Positions 52,336 to 59,283 of a stretch of DNA of 64,000 nt are shown in pieces (the stretch's first letter is position 1; every line of letters starts with the position of its first letter). Under the pieces are notes generated by a model. The model did not search any database, was not told the DNA's origin, and worked only from the letters and a program-made list of their open reading frames with translations. The DNA is from Leptothermofonsia sp049200465. Lineage in GTDB: Bacteria; Cyanobacteriota; Cyanobacteriia; Leptolyngbyales; Leptolyngbyaceae. A program made the position numbers and the translations under genes. The DNA lies in assembly GCF_049200465.1 (NCBI RefSeq), contig NZ_CP120836.1, positions 806,001 to 870,000 on the forward strand. The letters run 5' to 3'.

Positions 52336-52737
52336 ATGAATTCTACGGATGAGCCTGCTACATATACGGGAGGATGTCATTGCAGGGCTGTTCGCTTTGA
52401 GGTTACGGTTGCTGCCGATGAATATGTGGTGTTTGACTGCAATTGCACTATTTGTCGGAAGAAGGGGTTTTTGCATCTAATTGTGCCCCCCGATCGCTTC
52501 AAGCTATTGAGCGGTGAAGAAGCTCTGATGACCTATACCTTTAACACGGGTATTGCCAGGCATTTGTTCTGTAGTGTCTGTGGAATTCATGCCTTCTACA
52601 GACCGCGATCGCATCCAGACTGTTACGACGTGAATGTGCGTTGTTTGGATGGAGACGCAATCTCGTATTTCAAAATAGAGCCCTTTGATGGCGCAAATTG
52701 GGAACAGAATGTGGCTTCTTTGAAGTCTGTGACTTGA
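52336..52737 (+). CDS. GFA/CENP-V family zinc protein
   Basis: The 133-residue protein has the zinc ligands of the GFA fold: GGCHCRAVRFE (residues 13-17), CNCTICRKKGF (about 38-43) and CSVCGIHAFY (about 81-86). The founding member was described as glutathione-dependent formaldehyde-activating, but most relatives have no proven reaction. A conserved N-terminal GC.HC..V.F pattern is clear. The following 120 bases carry a short frame (GTG 52744, 34 residues) that I do not trust. Confidence 0.9.
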   Translation: MNSTDEPATYTGGCHCRAVRFEVTVAADEYVVFDCNCTICRKKGFLHLIVPPDRFKLLSGEEALMTYTFNTGIARHLFCSVCGIHAFYRPRSHPDCYDVNVRCLDGDAISYFKIEPFDGANWEQNVASLKSVT

Positions 52738-52998
52738 AGGAAGTGACTGAGACGAAGCGAATTGACTATGGCGATCGCTCCATTGTTCCAGCTATCGCAG
52801 TTCTTTGGCGGGAACACATCAAGTTGAATGAAGATGGCGAATTGTAGATGATGTGTTTATCGTACCGGATTGGAGAATTGAAATTTTGTCACTTGAATAA
52901 AGTTCTAATCGAGTTACGGGCAATGTTCTACATTGCCTAAAGTTTAATTGTCAGCCTGGTTGGTTAGTTGATCCAGACGATTATTCAATTTGGCTGGG

Positions 52999-53838
52999 CT
53001 AGAGGCGATCGCGCTCTTCCATATCTTTTTCGTTCAGAAAGACCTCTGGATTAAACGGTTCAGCTTCTGCTGATTTTGATGGATTTTGCGGAACGGTTGC
53101 CCAGCGCTGAGCCAGGTTGATGAAATCAGAAGGCATCATGATGATGGTGGTTGTGTTGTTTTCTGCACCGATTTCAGTCAACATTTGCAGGCGGCGAAGC
53201 TCCAGGGCCGAGGGATTTTGGCTGATATTCTGAGAAGCTTCTGCCAGCTTTAGCGAGGCTTCCTGCTCAGCAGCGGCTTTGATTAAACGAGCCCGCTTTT
53301 CTCGAATTGCTTCGGCTTCCTTTGCCATTGCCCGCTGCATTCCCGGTGGAATCTCGACATCCTTCATTTCCACCCGCTCAATCACAATACCCCAGGGTTC
53401 CGTAATCTCGTCAACAATTTCTTGCACCTTGATATTGATCTTGTCCCGGTTTTGCAACACATCATCCAGGATATTTTGGCCAACGACGTTGCGGAGGGTA
53501 GTCAGGGCGATCTGGTAAACGGCCATTTCGTAGTTCTCAACCCGGTTGATGGCCTTCGAGGCATCCAGAATCCGGTAGTAAAGAACGGCATTGACCCGAA
53601 TCGTTACACTGTCGGCGGTGACTGTCTCCTGCGGCTCGATGTTCACAGTACGGGTTCGCACATCTACCTGTACCTTCTGATCAACCCAGGGCACAATCCA
53701 GTACAAGCCAGGTCCCTTAATGCCTCTGGCTCTACCCAGGCGAAAGATGACTCCCCGCTGATATTCGCGATCGAGCTTGAACCCTGAGAGCCCAACGATC
53801 AGCGCGGCGATGATTAAGGTACCAATGACACTGCCCAT
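52999..53838 (-). CDS. Slipin (stomatin/SPFH band-7 protein)
   Basis: Slipins are membrane scaffold proteins forming oligomers at lipid microdomains. The 279-residue protein has an N-terminal membrane segment (VIGTLIIAALIVGLSGF), the band-7 domain (REYQRGVIFRLGRARGIKGP, VDVRTRTVNIEPQETVTADS, VVGQNILDDVLQNRDKIN), a charged coiled coil (EKRARLIKAAAEQEASLKLA) and a C-terminal IMMPSDFINLAQ patch. No NfeD partner gene is next to it. The family C repeat lies just upstream. Confidence 0.93.
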   Translation of the reverse strand: MGSVIGTLIIAALIVGLSGFKLDREYQRGVIFRLGRARGIKGPGLYWIVPWVDQKVQVDVRTRTVNIEPQETVTADSVTIRVNAVLYYRILDASKAINRVENYEMAVYQIALTTLRNVVGQNILDDVLQNRDKINIKVQEIVDEITEPWGIVIERVEMKDVEIPPGMQRAMAKEAEAIREKRARLIKAAAEQEASLKLAEASQNISQNPSALELRRLQMLTEIGAENNTTTIIMMPSDFINLAQRWATVPQNPSKSAEAEPFNPEVFLNEKDMEERDRL

Positions 53839-53860
53839 CTATTGTGTTACCAATCCTATC

Positions 53861-54069
53861 TAAGTAGCTAGTACAGCACGTCGGGAAACGGAACCATTCT
53901 GGCTCCCTCCGACTCCCCACTCCCCAACCAATGGTGACTGAACTGATGCCATCGTCCACCAGGCGCAATTAAATCAAGGATAATTTCAGGGGCGGAAGGG
54001 GTGAAACCCCCTGCCTGGGGGCGCAGCCCCCACTCCCCCTTTTACAATTAATGATGACTACCAACTTAT
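53861..54069 (+). repeat. Family C repeat, interrupted
   Basis: The left end TAAGTAGCTAG at 53861 is separated by about 85 bases, including a C-rich heptamer stretch, from the main body (GCGCAATTAAATCAAGGA to TGACTACCAACTTA). Confidence 0.6.
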
Positions 54070-54136
54070 CTATTCTAGAATGGCTCCGAAGATGCCGCTG
54101 TAAACGCCAGTATGAATATCCACGTAGGAGAAACGA

Positions 54137-54546
54137 ATGCCTTCCACAGTAGCTAGCCAGAATCTGGCGTTCAGCAAGCCCTCATTCAACTAGCTCGGAC
54201 TGTGGAGCATGGGTTTAATCGGTTAGATGAAAAGTTAGAAATATTGATTGACCAGGTAGGATTCTTAACAGAAGGCTTGACCGAGATCAAATTATTAGTT
54301 GTTAGTTCAACAGCAAGCCGAAACCGCGCGGAATTTGACAGAAGGGTTAACTGAGATTAAGTCAACGGTTCAACAGCAGGCAGAAGCTACCCAGAATTTG
54401 ACAGAGGAATTAACTGAGATTAAGTTAACGGTTCAACAGCAGGCAGAAACTATGAAACAGTAGGCGGAGGTTGCCAGGCAGCAGGCAGAAAACGTAAAAT
54501 CCCTGACCAGTAGTGTTTCAAGTCTAGTAGCGTTGCTAAATCGGTA
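54137..54546 (+). pseudogene. Coiled-coil repeat gene with heptamer-caused frameshift
   Basis: From ATG 54137 (ribosome site GTAGGAG) the frame starts MPSTVASQNLAF, shifts near 54168 into QQALIQLARTVEHGFNRLDE, and continues LEILIDQVGFLTEGLTEIKL. A 7-base insertion of TTGTTAG-type sequence at about 54297-54306 shifts the frame again. The rest has 24-residue repeats (VQQQAETARNLTEGLTEIKS, VQQQAEATQNLTEELTEIKL), an in-frame TAG at about 54460, and ends SVSSLVALLNR. The gene is non-functional. It probably once encoded a coiled-coil protein of the type often found with endonuclease-like genes in cyanobacteria (weak). Confidence 0.65.
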
Positions 54547-54574
54547 GGGCTGTACGCCTTCTCAAAACCTTTTT

Positions 54575-55660
54575 CTAGGAAATTCTGGTTGAGTCTGCTG
54601 GGCATTGGATCGGATTTCCTCTTGATGGCTCTATTAAGGGAGCGGTTTTTGCGGGTTGCTTCGACTCGCAAACAGTTGTCGTTGCAACGCTGGTGCCATT
54701 TTCTTTCGTGATGACAACTAGTCCCGTAAAACTCTTTAAACCATCAACTTTTGGAGTAGCCGTTAGGCGGGACTGAGTTCCACTAGATATTGAGAGTTTA
54801 TAGGTGTAGTGGTGGCTCTGAGAAAGAACACTTGCCGATCGCTCCAATTCCTCCAGGCTGGAGGCAAACCGGCCATTCTTGAGGTAGAAATTCCGCTGTA
54901 CCTTATTCATTTTGTCAAGATACTTTCTGACCTCTGCCATCTCATTCAACTGAGTCTGACTGGACTCAGTTGGGCTGCCTGTTTGATTTGAGGAGGGGGG
55001 TACACCTGTCTGGGTTGAACCGTTTTGGGCAAAAGAGGCAATCACCGCTGCGATCGCCCCCAGCAGAAATGCGGGCAGAGTTGCGATCGCCAGTGCCGTC
55101 AGGAATTTAGACGAACGAACCTTTGCTGGAAGCAGATGGGTCGGCAACTGAACTTTTGCAGTCGCCTGCTCAGCCGTTGCCAACCAGCGATCCAGATGGA
55201 ACCGAACCTGGAAAAGGAGGCGCTTGCTGGCGAACTTCAGACCTCGGAAGCGAGCGTTTGGACGAAGCGGCTTGCACCTTAAGAAATTGTTTGAACGATT
55301 ACCTGAAGGACCCGTAATAGTCACCTTTTGAGTGTCAGAAGGGCGCGATCGAACCCTATTTTCTGAAGCAAAAACTTGAAATTCATCTACCCAAATTGGA
55401 GAATCATCTCCTACCTTTTGTCCATAAACTTTCACCAACTGGATAGATTGAGTTCCTAAATTGGCCAGTCCCCGCTGAACAAAATTGACTAAAGCCTTTG
55501 GGTTAAGCGGGCGGCTTGAAGTCAAAATGACCTCCAGACAACCATTACTGAGCTGAGTTTCAGCAGTAATTCCTTTGGGCTGCAAGGCAAGATTCATCAG
55601 CTTTGCAATGGCTTCTGGATCACCCTGCTTGGCAACTTCCAAGAGATTAGGCTGAGTCAT
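54575..55660 (-). CDS. Type IV pilin-like (G/H-type) protein
   Basis: The product has 361 residues. The N-terminal 150 are cytosolic (VAKQGDPEAIAKLMNLALQP, GITAETQLSNGCLEVILTS). One membrane helix spans about residues 188-212 (FLTALAIATLPAFLLGAIAA), and a pilin-like globular part follows (LDKMNKVQRNFYLKNGRFAS, SVLSQSHHYTYKLSISSGTQ, AVVTTTVCESKQP-type end). Cyanobacterial proteins of this layout are called type IV pilin-like G/H. The exact role is unknown and assembly into pili is not shown. Confidence 0.8.
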   Translation of the reverse strand: MTQPNLLEVAKQGDPEAIAKLMNLALQPKGITAETQLSNGCLEVILTSSRPLNPKALVNFVQRGLANLGTQSIQLVKVYGQKVGDDSPIWVDEFQVFASENRVRSRPSDTQKVTITGPSGNRSNNFLRCKPLRPNARFRGLKFASKRLLFQVRFHLDRWLATAEQATAKVQLPTHLLPAKVRSSKFLTALAIATLPAFLLGAIAAVIASFAQNGSTQTGVPPSSNQTGSPTESSQTQLNEMAEVRKYLDKMNKVQRNFYLKNGRFASSLEELERSASVLSQSHHYTYKLSISSGTQSRLTATPKVDGLKSFTGLVVITKENGTSVATTTVCESKQPAKTAPLIEPSRGNPIQCPADSTRIS

Positions 55661-55791
55661 AGGACAAATTACTTAAAGTGAATAGCTCAAAGACACTCGA
55701 AAAATCAATAAGAGGGATCCCTCAGCATAGTGGGACAGCCCAATGCAAAACTTCAACCTTAAATCAGGTAGATGCTATTCAAGATACTCGC

Positions 55792-55845
55792 AAATTGAAA
55801 AATGGATACCTTATCGGAAAATTGAAAAATGGATACCTTATCGGA
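55792..55845. repeat. 27-bp tandem duplication (two copies)
   Basis: The unit AAATTGAAAAATGGATACCT plus TATCGGA is present twice with no mismatch, the longest such pair in the window. Confidence 0.9.
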
Positions 55846-55848
55846 TGT

Positions 55849-56037
55849 TATAGCGTTCACAAATATCGCGATCCTACTTGGATTTTGAGAAGGAGCTCTG
55901 TAGAAACTCCTTCTCAAAAAGCCTCTCTATTTCACGACTGACCTAGGACCGCTATAGTTTTTGAACAGAGGGGAGCTTCACCCCCACGCAAGGGTAGAAC
56001 CCCTACACCCCGTTCAAATTTCAAGCAGGACGCTATA
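55849..56037 (-). repeat. Family D repeat interrupted by a family E repeat
   Basis: The outer parts (TATAGCGTTCACAAATA at 55849-55865 and TTTTTGAACAGAGGGG onward to CGCTATA at 56037) form one D element. The E copy sits in the TTCACAAA..TTTGTGAA loop of D. This shows that these repeats transpose. Confidence 0.8.
55863..55956 (+). repeat. Family E repeat nested inside family D
   Basis: TATCGCGATCCTACTTGG to AGGACCGCTATA, with the TGAGAAGGAG/CTCCTTCTCA hairpin. It is flanked by the two halves of a D element. The shared TA at its ends fits a TA target duplication. Confidence 0.8.
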
Positions 56038-56447
56038 TGTTGCATAGAACAATAGCCCTCCTGAAGCTTGCTGATAAGGTCATTTATAACTCAAGCAAGA
56101 GCAGTATTCCGGGGATTTTATTCTTGCCGTGAAAGGGTGCCTTCGATTCCCTTCCTAGTACGCTGGGAGAATCGGAGCGATCGCTAAAACGGGACTGCCA
56201 AAACCCGACCAATTAGTGTGAACTCAGGAATATGATTTCCCCAATCTGCGACAGCAGATTGCGCCCCAACCTCAGCACTTCCGTGTCAATGCCGATCATA
56301 TCTAAGCCTTTCAAACATTTCCTAAAAACCAACAGCTAAGGGTTAGAGCGAGATGTAACTCATCAGACACTCCCTTCGTTGCCATTTCGCTTTACAATGC
56401 TTTGCAACCCTTGTTGCTAAACGACCCATCCCTATCGTGGAATTCCT
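56038..56447. other. Stretch without convincing gene
   Basis: A frame with LPKPDQLV and TQEYDFPNLRQQIAPQ separated by a stop is visible around 56195-56290 but matches no family known to me and may be a gene remnant. No RNA gene was seen. The promoter of the GH57 gene is presumably in the last 100 bases. Confidence 0.35.
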
Positions 56448-58037
56448 ATGAGTATTGGATACCTTGCCCTTGTTTTGCATGCCCACCTGCCCTTCGTCCG
56501 CCACCCCGAGAGCGACTATGTGTTGGAAGAGGAATGGCTGTATGAGGCAATCACAGAAACCTATATTCCTCTACTCCAGGTTTTTGAAGGGCTAAAACGG
56601 GATGGTATCGACTTCAAAATCACCATGAGCATGACCCCGCCCCTGGTGTCCATGCTCCTGGATCCGTTATTGCAGGAACGCTATGACGATCATCTCGCCA
56701 AGTTGGAAGAGCTGGCAGAGATGGAGATTGAGCGAAATGCCTATAACGGACACCTCCGCTACCTGGCAGAGCACTATGCCAAAGAGTTTAATCAGGTTCG
56801 AAATATCTGGGAAAAGTACGATCGCAACCTGGTCAAAGCCTTCAATCTATTTGCTGAGTCCAACAACCTTGAAATCATCACCTGCGGAGCGACCCACGGT
56901 TACCTGCCCCTGATGAAAATGTATCCGCAGGCAGTCTGGGCCCAGATCAAGGTGGCGGTTGAGCACTATGAGGAAACCTTTGGACGCCCGCCGAAGGGAA
57001 TCTGGCTGCCAGAATGTGCCTACTACGAGGGGCTGGAGCGAATGCTGGCAGATGCCGGACTACGCTATTTTCTCACCGACGGTCACGGTATCCTTTACGC
57101 TCGCCCCCGTCCACGCTTTGGCAGCTATGCCCCAATATTTACCCCGGCTGGGGTGGCTGCCTTCGGTCGAGATCACGAGTCCTCCCAGCAGGTGTGGTCA
57201 TCAGAAGTGGGATATCCTGGAGCACACGAATATCGGGAATTTTACCGGGATCTGGGTTGGGATGCCGAGTATGAATACATTAAGCCTTACATTATGCCCA
57301 ACGGGCAGCGTAAGAATGTGGGTATCAAGTACCACAAAATTACTGGGAAGGGCTTAGGGTTGGGTGATAAGCAGCTTTATGACCCCTACTGGGCTAGAGA
57401 AAGGGCCGCAGAACATGCCGGTAATTTTATGTATAACCGGGAACGCCAGGTTGAACATCTGTACGGCATTATGCAGCGCAAGCCCATTATTGTGTCACCC
57501 TATGATGCCGAGCTGTTTGGTCACTGGTGGTATGAAGGTCCCTGGTTTATTGATTATCTGTTCCGCAAAACCTGGTATGACCAGCACACTTACGCAATGA
57601 CTCACCTGGCAGACTATTTGCGAGAAAACCCTACCCAGCAGGTCTGTCTGCCATCTCAGTCTAGTTGGGGCTTTAAGGGGTTTCACGAATATTGGTTGAA
57701 TGACACCAATGCCTGGATCTATCCCCATTTGCATAAGGCTGCAGAACGGATGATCGAGTTGGCCAAGCAGGAACCGGCGGATGAGTTGGAGTGGCGGGCG
57801 CTTAACCAGGCAGCCAGAGAGGTATTGCTGGCGCAGTCTTCAGACTGGGCATTTATCATGCGAACGGGGACGATGGTGCCCTACGCTGTCCGACGGACGC
57901 GATCGCACCTGATGCGTTTTCACAAACTTTATGACGAACTGAAACAGGGCAAAGTCGATTCTGGCTGGCTAGAGAAGGTCGAAGCAATCGATAATATCTT
58001 TCCCAACATCAACTATCGCGTTTATCGGCCTATTTAG
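56448..58037 (+). CDS. GH57 1,4-alpha-glucan branching enzyme
   Basis: The family creates alpha-1,6 branches in glycogen-like glucan. The 529-residue length and motifs match: HAHLPFVRHPE near the N-terminus, GIWLPECAYY with Glu189 as likely nucleophile, SPYDAELFGHWWYEGP with Asp353 as likely acid/base (positions nearly those of the known archaeal enzyme), and TPPLVSMLLDPLL. The conserved C-terminal helical part (ERMIELAKQEPADE, then DWAFIMRTGTMVPYA) is complete. It acts in storage polysaccharide metabolism, alongside or instead of GlgB (GH13), which is not in the window. Confidence 0.93.
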   Translation: MSIGYLALVLHAHLPFVRHPESDYVLEEEWLYEAITETYIPLLQVFEGLKRDGIDFKITMSMTPPLVSMLLDPLLQERYDDHLAKLEELAEMEIERNAYNGHLRYLAEHYAKEFNQVRNIWEKYDRNLVKAFNLFAESNNLEIITCGATHGYLPLMKMYPQAVWAQIKVAVEHYEETFGRPPKGIWLPECAYYEGLERMLADAGLRYFLTDGHGILYARPRPRFGSYAPIFTPAGVAAFGRDHESSQQVWSSEVGYPGAHEYREFYRDLGWDAEYEYIKPYIMPNGQRKNVGIKYHKITGKGLGLGDKQLYDPYWARERAAEHAGNFMYNRERQVEHLYGIMQRKPIIVSPYDAELFGHWWYEGPWFIDYLFRKTWYDQHTYAMTHLADYLRENPTQQVCLPSQSSWGFKGFHEYWLNDTNAWIYPHLHKAAERMIELAKQEPADELEWRALNQAAREVLLAQSSDWAFIMRTGTMVPYAVRRTRSHLMRFHKLYDELKQGKVDSGWLEKVEAIDNIFPNINYRVYRPI

Positions 58038-58137
58038 GGATTGGGGCAAAGGGTTGGGGAAGAAGCCGGAGAAGGTGAAAGGAGTGAATAGGTGGATGAG
58101 AGTACGTCTGCTACAAAGACCGCAAGACAATCAAGGG

Positions 58138-58175
58138 CACCTGCTTTCACCTCACTCACCTGCTTTCACCTCACT
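58138..58175. repeat. 19-bp tandem duplication (two copies)
   Basis: CACCTGCTTTCACCTCACT is repeated exactly, downstream of the GH57 gene. Confidence 0.9.
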
Positions 58176-58244
58176 TTGTTCCTTGCAGAAGTAAGACAAC
58201 CCGTGCCCATCCTCTGCTCAGGTATTTTATTGGTCAGAAATTAC

Positions 58245-58556
58245 TTAAGCCGTTAAGCGGGTTCCAGCGCCACCTGTTGGTCCTTTGGGGCCTTTAACTT
58301 TTCGTGGTTTAAAGCCAGCGATCTTGAAAGAATTGTCTAGTTGAGGTTGAACTGATGTTTGCTGGCCATGAGTAGGCAGGAGAGAAGAATTGACCAGTGC
58401 TTGCAGAGTGCCTTCCGGTGTCATAAATCCTGCCAAAGCCGCCATCGCAAACAGAGTGACTAACTGAATACCAGACACCAAAGCCGCTATACAGTTTTTT
58501 TGAGGAGAGACACCCATAAAAATCAGCTGCTTTTCCAGTACTCTCATTGTATTCAC
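58245..58556 (-). CDS. Small hypothetical protein with one hydrophobic segment
   Basis: The product has 103 residues. A hydrophobic stretch covers about 24-44 (ALVSGIQLVTLFAMAALAGF). The C-terminus is basic and Gly/Pro-rich (RKVKGPKGPTGGAGTRLTA). No family was recognised. It is an isolated gene between GH57 and the DAHP synthase leader, and could be spurious. Confidence 0.5.
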   Translation of the reverse strand: MNTMRVLEKQLIFMGVSPQKNCIAALVSGIQLVTLFAMAALAGFMTPEGTLQALVNSSLLPTHGQQTSVQPQLDNSFKIAGFKPRKVKGPKGPTGGAGTRLTA

Positions 58557-58693
58557 TTAAGACCAGCCTGATCCGGTTAGTTATGGAATTTTACTGAGTT
58601 ATGCAATCTCAGTAATTTCTACAGCTGTTATTGCCCGCTTCATCGAAGCTTTGGACAATACTTAACCAATTTTTCACTATTTACCGTAGGAAA

Positions 58694-58808
58694 TATAGCT
58701 CTACGCAGGTGCGTTAGGACATTGGAATTAGAGAGTGAGTGGGGGCGAAGCCCCCAACCAGGGGTTCCACCCCTGCATCCCGTCCTAACCACAATGACTG
58801 CCGCTATA
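58694..58808 (-). repeat. Family A foldback repeat
   Basis: This inverted copy, TATAGCTCTACGCAGGTGCG to TGCCGCTATA, ends 84 bases before the promoter-like site of the DAHP synthase leader. Confidence 0.9.
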
Positions 58809-58891
58809 ACACTATCTAGAGGTATTTTCTCCTGTAAAACTACCAAAAATTTTACGGAGTAATTTTTTATCCTCTTCACCCAGTTGGGTAC

Positions 58892-58920
58892 TTGACGTGC
58901 CACCTCCGGTTTGGTAACTT
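58892..58920 (+). promoter_or_regulatory. Candidate sigma-70-type promoter of the DAHP synthase leader
   Basis: TTGACG (58892-58897) and TAACTT (58915-58920) are 17 bases apart, so a transcript would start near 58927 and carry a leader of about 355 bases with both attenuator modules. The -10 is only a partial match. Confidence 0.45.
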
Positions 58921-58959
58921 CAAGTTAATTCAATCGGTAAAAGCGCTCCAAACTCTTAA

Positions 58960-59028
58960 ATGGTGCTTTCAATGGTTACTCCTAGGTTTTTTGACTTTTT
59001 TTGGTATAGCGTGGTTCACCTGAAGTGA
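58960..59028 (+). CDS. Leader peptide 1 of the DAHP synthase operon
   Basis: A 22-residue frame from ATG 58960 (an 18-residue version starts at ATG 58972) contains the run FFDFFWY, i.e. six aromatic residues in seven codons at 58987-59007, and ends TGA at 59026-59028. It lies on the candidate leader transcript and is followed within 30 bases by a strong terminator. No good ribosome site was seen. The peptide itself probably has no function: its translation would sense charged Phe, Trp and Tyr tRNA (inference). Confidence 0.6.
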   Translation: MVLSMVTPRFFDFFWYSVVHLK

Positions 59029-59093
59029 ATTCAATTTCAGTTGAGCACTTTCCAGGTGAGCCGCAGAATAACATCTGCGGCTCTTTGATTTTT
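59013..59093 (+). promoter_or_regulatory. Attenuator module 1: competing antiterminator and terminator
   Basis: GGTTCACCTG (59013-59022, inside the leader peptide frame) can pair with CAGGTGAGCC (59053-59062) over ten bases with one G-U pair. That stem uses the first five bases of the terminator stem GAGCCGCAGA/TCTGCGGCTC (59058-59067 with 59074-59083). A ribosome at the TGA would cover the first segment and allow termination. A ribosome stalled on the Phe codons would leave it free. Confidence 0.6.
59058..59093 (+). terminator. Intrinsic terminator T1 in the DAHP synthase leader
   Basis: A perfect 10-bp stem GAGCCGCAGA/TCTGCGGCTC with a six-base loop is followed by TTTGATTTTT. Confidence 0.8.
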
Positions 59094-59115
59094 GAACTCT
59101 CTTGAGCGACAAGCC

Positions 59116-59178
59116 ATGACAAATCTGCCCAGTTGGTTTTTCGGCTTTTACTTTTGGACCAGGGAGCATCCCGGGTAG
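59116..59178 (+). CDS. Leader peptide 2 of the DAHP synthase operon
   Basis: A 20-residue frame from ATG 59116 to TAG 59178 contains WFFGFYFW, seven aromatic residues in eight codons (59134-59157). It is positioned after terminator T1 and before T2, and its last codons overlap the segment that can form an antiterminator. Chance occurrence of two such aromatic runs in 230 bases upstream of an aromatic pathway gene is very unlikely by eye. No strong ribosome site is visible. Confidence 0.7.
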   Translation: MTNLPSWFFGFYFWTREHPG

Positions 59179-59230
59179 GTTTGTCGCGCACTTGTTCGTG
59201 AAGCCCGGGACCTGAGGTTCCGGGCTTTTT
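59158..59230 (+). promoter_or_regulatory. Attenuator module 2: protector, antiterminator and terminator
   Basis: Four segments form the classic set. ACCAGGGA with TCCCGGGT (59158-59176) gives a protector hairpin. TCCCGGG (59169-59175) can instead pair with CCCGGGA (59204-59210) as antiterminator. AAGCCCGGGACC with GGTTCCGGGCTT (59201-59227) is the terminator. The aromatic codons end one base before the protector hairpin, so ribosome stalling would mask segment 1 and favour the antiterminator. Confidence 0.7.
59201..59230 (+). terminator. Intrinsic terminator T2 in the DAHP synthase leader
   Basis: A 12-bp stem (one G-U pair) with loop TGA is followed by TTTTT, 41 bases before the ribosome site of the DAHP synthase gene. 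Confidence 0.85.
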
Positions 59231-59283
59231 GATGATGGGCACGGATCACTGACAAAACAAATAATTTACAAGGAGGATTTCGA

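Noticed and set aside
52744..52848. 34-residue frame after the GFA gene (starting at GTG)
   Set aside because: Too short, with no visible features. It may be a gene remnant but cannot be supported.
58969..59242. Two minus-strand frames over the DAHP synthase leader
   Set aside because: They are shadows of the aromatic-rich leader frames and terminators on the plus strand. Their composition is Lys/Ser-rich without domain features.
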